This document shows, piece by piece, positions 51,637-59,747 of a stretch of 64,000 bases of DNA. A program made the translations under genes and the position numbers. The number at the start of each line of letters is the position of its first letter. Position 1 is the first letter of the stretch. Under the pieces are notes generated by a model. That model was not told where the DNA came from, did no database searches, and was given only the letters and a program-made list of their open reading frames with translations. This DNA comes from Leptospira ainazelensis (GTDB lineage: Bacteria > Spirochaetota > Leptospiria > Leptospirales > Leptospiraceae): assembly GCF_016918785.1 (NCBI RefSeq), contig NZ_JAFFPT010000021.1:1-64000 (forward strand). The letters run 5' to 3'.

Positions 51637-53514
51637 TTGTCCTCTTCCAATATGGGATCTTTAGCTACGAGTGTAACAAGAGGGACCGGTGGATTTGAAG
51701 CTACAGGTGCTTTCAGTTTAGAGTTTCAGAAACGTTTGTCTACTCCAGGTGCTCTTGAAATTTCTTTTGGAGAATATTATTTTCTCCTCGGTCTATCTAG
51801 GCAGGAACATTCTTATAACTATAACATTTCCGTAAAGCCAACTTATGGAGGGGTTCAAGTAGTTGATAATGGAAACTCAACGTGTGACATTTCCCTTTCC
51901 GGGGAGATTTGGCAACAATACGAAGGTCCTCCGGTAAGAAAACCGGCAGGCGCCTTCGGAAGTCTATCCGGCGCCGCTTCCGCGATAGGAAACGCTCTTC
52001 TTCAAGAACTCGAAGGTTTAAATCCGATTAAGAAAGCCGGTTATTTAGATTTTTTTGATTTAGTTTATCTTATGCACGAAATTCGGGACGAGGACAAAGC
52101 AGATAGTCGCGTTCCCACTTTTTCACCGTTCTTTCCGAACGCCGCGGATATTAAAGCTAAAGCGACCGGAAATACCCCCTTTAACTTTGAAGATACTCTA
52201 ATGATTTTTCACGACTACGATCGTGACGCTCATTGGGAAGTGGTCTTCAGTGAAAAAGGTGGATTCAAGATCTCTCAATCAAAAGAGGATCCGTTAACTT
52301 GGTTTTGGTCTCTCAATCTTGTCGGAATCGAAGATAAGTCTTCAAGAGCGCCATTTCGAAGACCAGCACTTCCGGATCCGAAAGCATTGATCAACAACGC
52401 TCTCCTTGCTTTCGACAATATTTTAACCGACTTATCTGGACCTCTTCAATATCTTTCTTCAGTTACGGATCTTTACAAAGATATCGCGAATCTTGCCGGA
52501 GAAATGAAGAAGGATTTAAAACAGTTTGAAATTACAAATAAGGATGCAATAAAGAAAATTGCTAAATCAGGTGGTCCTCTCAAAAAGAAAACAAATCAAT
52601 TTCATGAACTTTTGAACCAATTGTATTTTCCAAATACCGTAACTCCTGAAATGGGAGCTCTGGATAATCCACAAAAACCGATCACATCCGGATCTTCACA
52701 ACAGGAAATAAATCAAATTGATCTTCCAGTTTCCATTTATAATAATATTTTTACCGCCAACGAGATCAATGAATCCGAATACATACTTGCTTCGGATCCG
52801 ATAGTCAATTCCGTTCTTGATATTCAAATGGCACTCACGAATATAAGCGCGGCTTTGATACTCGTGAACAACCAAAACGTTTCCCAAAGTTTCACATATA
52901 TCGTGGTACGCCCGGGAATGACTTTGGAAATTATCGCAACTCTTTATTACGGTTCGCCTGAAAGAGTTCAAAACGTTATAAATGATAACGGTATGTTATT
53001 GGTAGGAAGAGGGGACGATATCATTGGGTTATCGATTCGAGTTCCTTCTCAAAAATCATACTCTCAAATCGATACAGGAGTGATTTCTGAACATAGAATA
53101 TTAGAGAATTTTCCTCCGGAAAAAACACAAGAAATCCTGGAGAAATGGTATTTCGGAGAAGACTTACTGCTTACCGAAGATTATGATTTCGAAGTCGAAG
53201 CCGGTGACTTGGCGCTTACTTCCGGAATTGATTGTCTCGTTGATGGAGCTCTGGATAAACTTCGAATTCTTCCGGGACAAATCCCATTTCATACCGGTAT
53301 TGGTGCAAATGTTGAACCCGGATCCGCGCCGGATAGTCTTTTCAATCTCGTCATCCCTTCTAGAATTCTCCAAAATATGCAATCTGACTTGGGTGTGAAA
53401 GATGCATCTATCGTGTCTTTTGAATTCAATGGAGATACTATCGAGTATGTTGTTCAAATCAATCCCATTGGAGATTTTAAAAGTTTCAAATTAAGAAGGA
53501 GGCGAAATTTTTAA
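51637..53514 (+). CDS. Baseplate hub protein with LysM domain, 625 aa
   Basis: Residues about 418-465 form a LysM domain (RPGMTLEIIATLYYGSPERV). Structural beta-rich segments flank it. LysM-containing hub or tube-initiator proteins bridge tape measure and hub in many myophages. The start is a TTG at 51637 behind AAGGA; an ATG at 51652 is possible. It is on the opposite strand to the surrounding late genes and diverges from baseplate J with only 75 bp between. Confidence 0.7.
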   Translation: MSSSNMGSLATSVTRGTGGFEATGAFSLEFQKRLSTPGALEISFGEYYFLLGLSRQEHSYNYNISVKPTYGGVQVVDNGNSTCDISLSGEIWQQYEGPPVRKPAGAFGSLSGAASAIGNALLQELEGLNPIKKAGYLDFFDLVYLMHEIRDEDKADSRVPTFSPFFPNAADIKAKATGNTPFNFEDTLMIFHDYDRDAHWEVVFSEKGGFKISQSKEDPLTWFWSLNLVGIEDKSSRAPFRRPALPDPKALINNALLAFDNILTDLSGPLQYLSSVTDLYKDIANLAGEMKKDLKQFEITNKDAIKKIAKSGGPLKKKTNQFHELLNQLYFPNTVTPEMGALDNPQKPITSGSSQQEINQIDLPVSIYNNIFTANEINESEYILASDPIVNSVLDIQMALTNISAALILVNNQNVSQSFTYIVVRPGMTLEIIATLYYGSPERVQNVINDNGMLLVGRGDDIIGLSIRVPSQKSYSQIDTGVISEHRILENFPPEKTQEILEKWYFGEDLLLTEDYDFEVEAGDLALTSGIDCLVDGALDKLRILPGQIPFHTGIGANVEPGSAPDSLFNLVIPSRILQNMQSDLGVKDASIVSFEFNGDTIEYVVQINPIGDFKSFKLRRRRNF

Positions 53515-55010
53515 TGATTCACGCAATAAACCCTACGTTCAGAGTTTTTCTATTTGGGTTTCTTCCGGACAATCCGACAGCAATTTCTCAAAGATATAGC
53601 ACGGGTGAAATCCTCGCGTTAAAATCACCGATCGAAATTCCAAAGGAATATCTCGAAAGAGTCAATTTCAATGATAGATTGGAAGGTGGTTCTTTTAGAA
53701 TTGACCTTCCTAAAGGTGCAAGAAATGAAATTTTAGTAAATAATCAGAGAGTTCGAGTTCGTGAGCTATTTCGTCCGGGAAGAATCATTGTAATTACGGA
53801 AAACGATCTAATAAAATTTGCCGGAAGAATTTCTGAAAGTGACCACGAAGGAACTGCGAAGGGTGATTCGGAATATGGGGTTTCTGGAGAAGGATTAGAA
53901 GAAGCGATCAATTCCCAAATTCTATTCATAGATTTCGACAATTCAAAGCCTGTATCTGCCACCGTTCCTGCCGAATCAGCTTCGAAATCGCCCGCGAGTA
54001 GATTACAAGTTGCTTTGCAAATTATTTCAAACGCTATCAAAGAAACAAAAAGTCCAACTTTGATGTTGAGATCCTTAGCGAATTCTGCGATAGAACATCT
54101 TCTTTCAAACGGAAGTTATGGTGGGAATCCTTTCTCTAAGTTAGTAGAGACTTCTAAAGGTTTGGATTCGCTTCCTTATACGACAACCTTCCTTCACACT
54201 CTCCAATGGATAAATTCTCAGACATTTGGGAATTCATTGTCAATTTGGTCTTTAATGGAATCTCTCGCAAAGGCTCCTCTTTACGAATTATTTTTTCATT
54301 ACGATCAGGCTGTAGATTTTTATGTAAACGAAACAATGCCTTTCTTACTGAAAAAATTATCAAAAGAAAAAATTTCTTCCCCGGATCTACCGATAGCTAC
54401 TCTTATTTACAGGAAAACACCATTCGAATTCCTAGATTCTGATATCGTACCTAAAGGTCTCGTCGCCGAAGTTGAACAATCATTGATAAGCAGTTTTAGA
54501 TTGTCAGAATCAACCTCCGATATTTTTTCTGGGGTGCATATAAACGTAGGAATCTTTGACAATATCACTGGGCTTACCTTAAATCCAGTTACATACAGTC
54601 CTTCTTTGCTCGCAGAGTTCGGCCAAAGGGTCTTGTCAATCGTTCTTGATGGTACTGGTTTTCCGCAAGAATCTCAAGACGCGGCATCTCAAAGCGTATT
54701 CAAAGAAAAATTAAACTCCATACAATCCAAAATCTTTAATACTTTCGGAACTGGTGAGAGAATTTTTTCCGGTTCCTTTTCCGGCGGATATTTTAGAGAA
54801 ATTTCCAAAGGGATGATCATGGAAATTGTGAATAAAAACGGAGAAATCCAAAGTAAAAAGATTCATAAAGAATTGGAAATGTATGATCCTAAATTTTACG
54901 TAACCGGGATAGATGTAACTTGGGTTCCAGGCGCTGGAATTGCAGATCAAACGATATCAGTAAAATGGGGAAAAAGAAAACTCAATCCCAATTGGGATAA
55001 GGAAATCTAA
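53514..55010 (+). CDS. Baseplate hub protein, gpD-like, 498 aa
   Basis: The ATG overlaps the previous stop (TAATG). The beta-rich start with RLEGGSFRIDLPKGA and VRVRELFRPGRIIVI suggests the barrel folds of gp27/gpD-type hub proteins. The end FYVTGIDVTWVPGAG resembles their C-terminal strand region. The assignment rests on context with the LysM hub gene and spike gene. Confidence 0.55.
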   Translation: MIHAINPTFRVFLFGFLPDNPTAISQRYSTGEILALKSPIEIPKEYLERVNFNDRLEGGSFRIDLPKGARNEILVNNQRVRVRELFRPGRIIVITENDLIKFAGRISESDHEGTAKGDSEYGVSGEGLEEAINSQILFIDFDNSKPVSATVPAESASKSPASRLQVALQIISNAIKETKSPTLMLRSLANSAIEHLLSNGSYGGNPFSKLVETSKGLDSLPYTTTFLHTLQWINSQTFGNSLSIWSLMESLAKAPLYELFFHYDQAVDFYVNETMPFLLKKLSKEKISSPDLPIATLIYRKTPFEFLDSDIVPKGLVAEVEQSLISSFRLSESTSDIFSGVHINVGIFDNITGLTLNPVTYSPSLLAEFGQRVLSIVLDGTGFPQESQDAASQSVFKEKLNSIQSKIFNTFGTGERIFSGSFSGGYFREISKGMIMEIVNKNGEIQSKKIHKELEMYDPKFYVTGIDVTWVPGAGIADQTISVKWGKRKLNPNWDKEI

Positions 55011-55390
55011 AAATCTAATTTTGAATACCAATCTTCAAGTTCTTCCGATTTCTCTTCGGACCTGATAAACCGATAATCTTTAAATTCACACCCACAGTTC
55101 GGATGAACAGGGCAACAAAGCCAATAGTTCCTCGAATTTCTACCAACGTTATTTTTACCGGGCCATGCCGCTACCTTTACACCATTTGGATCGTGAATGA
55201 CAGTATCGTTTCCACCGAAGAATTCTGAATTTTCGAAATCTGAATAACTTGCAAAGAGCCTAACCTTCGTTCCCCAATGAGAGGAACAATATTCGCATGA
55301 ATTTGAATTCTTTGATTTAACAAAAATGATTTTGTTTGAAACATGCTTTTCATGTTCCGATTCTGCGAAGTGGTCCCAAAAGTTACTCAT
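55007..55390 (-). CDS. Stand-alone MuF-type Cys/His cap domain, 127 aa
   Basis: The protein contains SCEYCSSHWGTKVRLF and later CCPVHPNCGCEF. This is the D/S-C-x-x-C...H-P-N-C-x-C arrangement that normally ends MuF/gp7 minor head proteins. Here it forms a separate small protein amid tail genes. The MuF-like protein at 5778-6764 lacks this part. It may be a metal-stabilised structural protein unrelated in function; the motif itself is clear. Confidence 0.6.
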   Translation of the reverse strand: MSNFWDHFAESEHEKHVSNKIIFVKSKNSNSCEYCSSHWGTKVRLFASYSDFENSEFFGGNDTVIHDPNGVKVAAWPGKNNVGRNSRNYWLCCPVHPNCGCEFKDYRFIRSEEKSEELEDWYSKLDF

Positions 55391-55391
55391 T

Positions 55392-56135
55392 TCAATAATG
55401 CTTCAATACTTCGGAAAGAATTTTCGGAAGTGTCCCTTTTAATGTATTCAGCCTTGTTACCGCAGTATTAAAACTAGCTATATTGTTTGGAACGCCTGAC
55501 GCAGTTCCAGGTGAGTTACATTGAACCGTTAGATTGGTAATCGCAGTAGACATGTCTTTCACAATATCAATGAGCTCTTCTAACTTAACTTTTAAAGTTT
55601 CCCCTTGAGTAGCTTTCTCGAGAGTATTGATAACTGGGGGAGTTGAAACATCGAGTTTAAATCGAATTTGATTTAATTTATCGATGTGTTTGAGCACGTT
55701 TTCTTCCCAAATCGTTTTGTGTCCAGATTCATGCCCTGTTGATACTTCTTTCGGATCATAATCTAAATTAGTTTTAAGGTTCGTTTGAGTTTTAATCCCG
55801 CCGGGAAACGAGAAAATTTTTATCACTATCGGGTTATCTCTTTTGTTTTGGATAAATCCCACAAGACAAAGTTGTCCTTCTTGATAAGAATCTTTATGGC
55901 CGGAGAAAAATCCCATTTCCCCATAAATGGGTCCAGGTAGCCGAACTTTAGTCTTTTCTTCACCAGTAAACAATCGAACGTCGCAGCGATACTTGAAAAG
56001 GCCAAAATAAACCTTTGTAATTTCTGCAAGCTCCAATCCGTTAAAAACAGAAGGCGCCGCGAGACTCTGTCCCGAAAACTGGAGCTTTTTTGCCGGAGTG
56101 AAAGACTCGAATTGTTTTCTTTTAAGAGGTTTCAT
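55392..56135 (-). CDS. Baseplate spike / puncturing protein (gpV, gp45-like)
   Basis: The N-terminal OB-fold is recognisable in YRCDVRLFTGEEKTKVRLPG followed by YQEGQLCLVGFI. A helical C-terminal region (about 150-245) is unusual for short spikes. It precedes the hub genes in tail order. The ATG at 56135 is chosen; a TTG at 56150 would add five residues. Confidence 0.7.
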   Translation of the reverse strand: MKPLKRKQFESFTPAKKLQFSGQSLAAPSVFNGLELAEITKVYFGLFKYRCDVRLFTGEEKTKVRLPGPIYGEMGFFSGHKDSYQEGQLCLVGFIQNKRDNPIVIKIFSFPGGIKTQTNLKTNLDYDPKEVSTGHESGHKTIWEENVLKHIDKLNQIRFKLDVSTPPVINTLEKATQGETLKVKLEELIDIVKDMSTAITNLTVQCNSPGTASGVPNNIASFNTAVTRLNTLKGTLPKILSEVLKHY

Positions 56136-56237
56136 AGCAAAATAGGACAAAAATGTTAAAAAGATAGAAAATCAAGTATTTTAAATCTTGACTATCTTCA
56201 TTATATTTCAAAATTTTATTGGCATATTGAGGTCTTT

Positions 56238-56951
56238 ATGAATCGATTTCTTGTTATTTTGTCATTATTCTGTTTGAGCTTGAATATTCATTCGAACGAA
56301 CAGTTATCTCCAAATGATAATCAAGATGAATTTGTTGATGACGAGCAAATTCAAAAAGAAAAACAAAAAGAAGAATACTATAAAATTCAGAAATTATTTT
56401 TTCCTTTGGATAATCATAGAATTGATATCGAAGATAGCCAATTATTAAAAACTAAAAAAGAAGCAGCGCTTAAAAAGGAATTAATCTCATTAAATTCAAA
56501 ATTAAAAGGTGAATTAATTTCTTTTTCTTCTGTAAGAAATAAGGCAACAGAAGAAGAAACTGAAATATCAGAATATGGTATTAAATCATTAAAAAATTAT
56601 CTAAAAAAACTAAAATCAAACCCAGCTTATTCAGGACTTGAAGATGATAGCCCTATGCTTAAACTCGCCGCCATGAGTTATCTTACAATGGGCTGCGGAA
56701 AAAAATGTTTAAAAAAAACAGGTTCGTATTTAGCTACTTACGAATTTGATGCATTTAAAATATTCAATGGATTTAATAAAGATGAAGAGAAGAACTATTA
56801 CGAATTAAAAATCGTTCAGATTCTTAATTCGGAAGAAAAAGCACTTTTGATTAAGTATAATGAAAACTATGCAGTCAGTGGTAGAATTGATAGGTTCGAG
56901 TTTGAAGATGGCTTAACATATAGAGATAAATTAATTATTTACATTAAATAA
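56238..56951 (+). CDS. Exported accessory protein, 237 aa
   Basis: MNRFLVILSLFCLSLNIHSN is a signal peptide with a likely type I cleavage or weak lipobox. The mature protein is Lys/Glu-rich and helical with one Cys pair (CGKKC). It is encoded against the tail genes, with its own TTGACT -35-like element at 56188-56193 and a markedly AT-rich composition. A moron expressed from the prophage is likely; no family is recognised. Confidence 0.6.
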   Translation: MNRFLVILSLFCLSLNIHSNEQLSPNDNQDEFVDDEQIQKEKQKEEYYKIQKLFFPLDNHRIDIEDSQLLKTKKEAALKKELISLNSKLKGELISFSSVRNKATEEETEISEYGIKSLKNYLKKLKSNPAYSGLEDDSPMLKLAAMSYLTMGCGKKCLKKTGSYLATYEFDAFKIFNGFNKDEEKNYYELKIVQILNSEEKALLIKYNENYAVSGRIDRFEFEDGLTYRDKLIIYIK

Positions 56952-58610
56952 CTAAAAATATTTTTCTATTTCGTTGATTTTGCTCGCCGCCTTTTGACTT
57001 AATTTAATAAGCATGTCAAATACCTTATCTTGTGTATCGCTGGCTTTTTCAAATAAATCTTTGATTTCTTTGTCTTTGCCGGCAATGATATCATCTAATT
57101 TATTTGCTTGTTCTCTGTATCTTTGACCACCGATATTCGATACGCGATTTTCGGCTGCATTTCCAGCATTTGAAATTTTTGAATCTGCGCCTAAATCAAA
57201 AATATTTTTCTTATCTTTTGCCATCGAATAAGATTCAGTAGCAGTTGTAATTCCTAACTGATTTTGCAATAATCCTTGAGTTTCTGGATCTAAGCCTAAT
57301 GAAGACATAAAATTTTTCAAAGTATTTGCATTCTGCTTATCTGAAATTCCTCTTTCAGCCATTGACATTGCTTCCAATGGGCTTTTACCTGAACCAGTGT
57401 ATTCGCTTAACAATATTGAATTCATAAAATTTCCCTTTTTAGAAACGTTATCATTCAAATTTTGGTAAACAGAGTTTACTCGATTATCACGTATTCCAGA
57501 ACTTTTAATATTCGAAAATGTCCTTGATATATCTTCTGCACTTTGAAGTCCCATCCCAGTATTATATGCATTTTCCGAAGCAGACGATATATTCGATAGA
57601 AACTCAGACTGTCTCATTCCAGAGAAACCAGAACGTATTGCATCAGACATGATTTTTTTTAATTCAGAACTGGTTTCTTTAAATGATCCATATTTATTAA
57701 GTTTTGCAAAGAGCTCGGACCCTTGTGTTCCTCCTATACCTTGTGAAAGACCAAATTTAATTCCGTTTGTTGCTTTGCCGTCCTTAAGTTGATCTGTTCC
57801 TTCCCCTCCAATTATTCGCGCACGCGACATTCCAACTTGAGCAAATTCAGCATTCTTAATAAGACTACCGCCGCCTCCAACGTAACCCATTGCATCCAAG
57901 GTAGAATCTTGTGACTGCATCGTTTGTTGATACATACCCGCCATAGAAGAGATTACCGAAATGGCGGCTCCTGCGACAGCGCCAACTCCGAAAGCGGCAG
58001 GTGCGATTGCGGATCCAACTTTTGAAAGTAAAGAAGATTTTGTTTCAGTCTGGGGTCCTTGCGAAGGATGATTTCCCCCAGAAGGATCTCTTTCTGGAAA
58101 AGTAAACTTTCCGCCATATACTCGACCACCGCCGCCTGAAGTCCCTGAAAGCCCAATAACTTTATCAAACTTGGCTTCTCGTACAACAAGCTTATCATAT
58201 TTTCCGCCACCTCCCGAAGGATTGAAAGCGTCGGATAGTCCGGGAATATTATCGTCTTTGTCTTTTTTCTTTTTCTTATCCTGGTAATCTTTGAAAGCAT
58301 CTTTGATTCTCTTCGCAGACGAGACTTTTCTAGAAAGTATTCCGGAAAACCTTCCCGATCGCAACTCGTTCATATCCGACTCAATACCGGTTCCTGTATG
58401 ATCCCCAGTCTGGTATCCATCGGTCGTTGAACCCGAATTATTTTTTTTCTTATTCTCTTTTCCGGAATTTTTATGTTTTGGATCGGCACCGGAAGGAACA
58501 GATGGAGAGTTTTTACGGCGATCGAATTCTTTTCTTATTTCGGGAGAAAGTTTTTCATAAATTCGTTTTGCAAGAGAATCAACGTTGATTTCAACTTTAT
58601 TGTTTGCCAT
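56952..58610 (-). CDS. Tape-measure-like tail protein, 552 aa
   Basis: The layout is N-terminal helical part, Gly/Ser/Lys-rich linker, a hydrophobic patch APAAFGVGAVAGAAISVISS (about residues 197-216) and long helical segments. Its position directly after the frameshifted chaperone pair is where tape-measure genes lie. Length would specify a fairly short tail; the tape measure may be split with other genes. Confidence 0.65.
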   Translation of the reverse strand: MANNKVEINVDSLAKRIYEKLSPEIRKEFDRRKNSPSVPSGADPKHKNSGKENKKKNNSGSTTDGYQTGDHTGTGIESDMNELRSGRFSGILSRKVSSAKRIKDAFKDYQDKKKKKDKDDNIPGLSDAFNPSGGGGKYDKLVVREAKFDKVIGLSGTSGGGGRVYGGKFTFPERDPSGGNHPSQGPQTETKSSLLSKVGSAIAPAAFGVGAVAGAAISVISSMAGMYQQTMQSQDSTLDAMGYVGGGGSLIKNAEFAQVGMSRARIIGGEGTDQLKDGKATNGIKFGLSQGIGGTQGSELFAKLNKYGSFKETSSELKKIMSDAIRSGFSGMRQSEFLSNISSASENAYNTGMGLQSAEDISRTFSNIKSSGIRDNRVNSVYQNLNDNVSKKGNFMNSILLSEYTGSGKSPLEAMSMAERGISDKQNANTLKNFMSSLGLDPETQGLLQNQLGITTATESYSMAKDKKNIFDLGADSKISNAGNAAENRVSNIGGQRYREQANKLDDIIAGKDKEIKDLFEKASDTQDKVFDMLIKLSQKAASKINEIEKYF

Positions 58611-58612
58611 CG

Positions 58613-58918
58613 TTATGCCATTTCAATAAGCTTCTCAAGTTCTGAGATCTTGTCTAGTTTACGAATTTCTCCTAACTGTTTTGCTCGGACTTGTGGATAT
58701 TCTTTGATTTCCCAATCCGAAAGAAATTCCTTATAACTTTTTGATTTTATGGAATCGATTTCCAATTGAATATCGAAAGACCCTTTGTATCTGTTTAGCC
58801 ATTTAGAAAGAAGGGAATCTGCGTATAAAATTGCTAACTTTTCCTCATCCTCGATTTCTTCTAAACTAGTCCACTCTTTCGGCAGTGTCCTGTAATTTAG
58901 GAGTAGATACAGGTTCAA
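58613..58918 (-). CDS. Tail assembly chaperone, frameshift extension (gpT-like)
   Basis: The frame is open from about 58977, just after a stop, through 58613 and has no good start codon (only a TTG at 58918). It overlaps the end of the preceding ORF in a different frame, and the tape-measure gene begins three bases after its stop. This is the arrangement of gpG-gpGT chaperones made by programmed frameshifting. The required shift is -2 or +1, as in phage Mu (-2). Confidence 0.65.
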   Translation of the reverse strand: MNLYLLLNYRTLPKEWTSLEEIEDEEKLAILYADSLLSKWLNRYKGSFDIQLEIDSIKSKSYKEFLSDWEIKEYPQVRAKQLGEIRKLDKISELEKLIEMA

Positions 58919-59297
58919 ATGGAAGCTTTGATTCGATTGAATCAGTTTTTTTAGATAAATCGGATCGGTTATTTTTTTTTAACTGATCTTCGTAGACCTT
59001 TTCAAGTTTTCTGTATTTTTCCCAAATCTTCAAAATAAGTTCGTCATCGGGAAGATCTGCAAAATCAATACCTTCAAGTTCTTTTGGTTTCGTTGTAAAT
59101 ACTTTGTTTAAGGTAACACACATCAACTCTAAAGAATATGTGTCGGATGGTATAGAGTTAAGGGGAACGTATTTCAGCCTTTGCGCTACTTCAACGTCGA
59201 TATCCCGACGATCTTTCCGAACAGGAAAACTCCCCGCAAAAATGTTTCCTTCTAATTCAAAGTGGAAGTTTCTTTCTACACCCGGAAAAAGTCCCAT
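58866..59297 (-). CDS. Tail assembly chaperone (gpG-like), 143 aa
   Basis: Placed between tube and tape measure; the ATG overlaps the tube stop. A soluble protein whose C-terminal third contains two A-runs (minus strand) in frame, A9 at 58972-58980 and A7 at 58946-58952. Ribosomes could slip there into the downstream frame. It coats the tape measure during tail assembly by analogy with lambda gpG. Confidence 0.7.
   Translation of the reverse strand: MGLFPGVERNFHFELEGNIFAGSFPVRKDRRDIDVEVAQRLKYVPLNSIPSDTYSLELMCVTLNKVFTTKPKELEGIDFADLPDDELILKIWEKYRKLEKVYEDQLKKNNRSDLSKKTDSIESKLPFEPVSTPKLQDTAERVD
58946..58980 (-). promoter_or_regulatory. Candidate ribosomal frameshift slippery sites
   Basis: Minus-strand runs A9 (58972-58980) and A7 (58946-58952) lie in the last part of the first chaperone frame. 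Entry into the +1 (-2) frame is possible anywhere from about 58977 to 58866; a -1 shift at A9 meets an immediate TAA. Confidence 0.5.
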
Positions 59298-59746
59298 CAG
59301 TTATAAGCCTCTTTCTTTTGGATCCGGATAATTTTCATCGAAATATCGGACGCGGATCCGTTTTCAGTGCTGAGACCGGTTTTACGAGTATCCAACTTAC
59401 ACAGGACGCGGAGAATCCTTTTTCCCGTACTCTTCTCCCTGAACTCTAGAAGATTCCCTTTGTGAGAAATGATATTACTCAAATCTGGAAGCGTTTTAAC
59501 CGCGCCCGGATCCTTTTCGTCAGTGATGATAAACATCTTTCCGGTAAGAGTACCTTCAAAGCGTAATGGTTTCGTTGTCAAAGGAAAAAAGTTTCCCAAC
59601 GACCAAAATGGTGTCTGGTTATAATTTTCATCGATGTCAACGTCGTTTATGTAAGCGGCGATCACTCCATCAACATAAACTTCTGCGTTGGATCCGACAA
59701 GGATCGACGGATCCGGAAGATCTTCGGGTAATTGTGGATCTGCCAT
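59297..59746 (-). CDS. Tail tube protein, 149 aa
   Basis: It follows the sheath gene by one base and precedes the chaperones, the invariant myovirus order. It is a beta-rich protein (LRFEGTLTGKMFI, GSASDISMKIIRIQ) of the usual size for tube proteins. Confidence 0.8.
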   Translation of the reverse strand: MADPQLPEDLPDPSILVGSNAEVYVDGVIAAYINDVDIDENYNQTPFWSLGNFFPLTTKPLRFEGTLTGKMFIITDEKDPGAVKTLPDLSNIISHKGNLLEFREKSTGKRILRVLCKLDTRKTGLSTENGSASDISMKIIRIQKKEAYN

Positions 59747-59747
59747 T

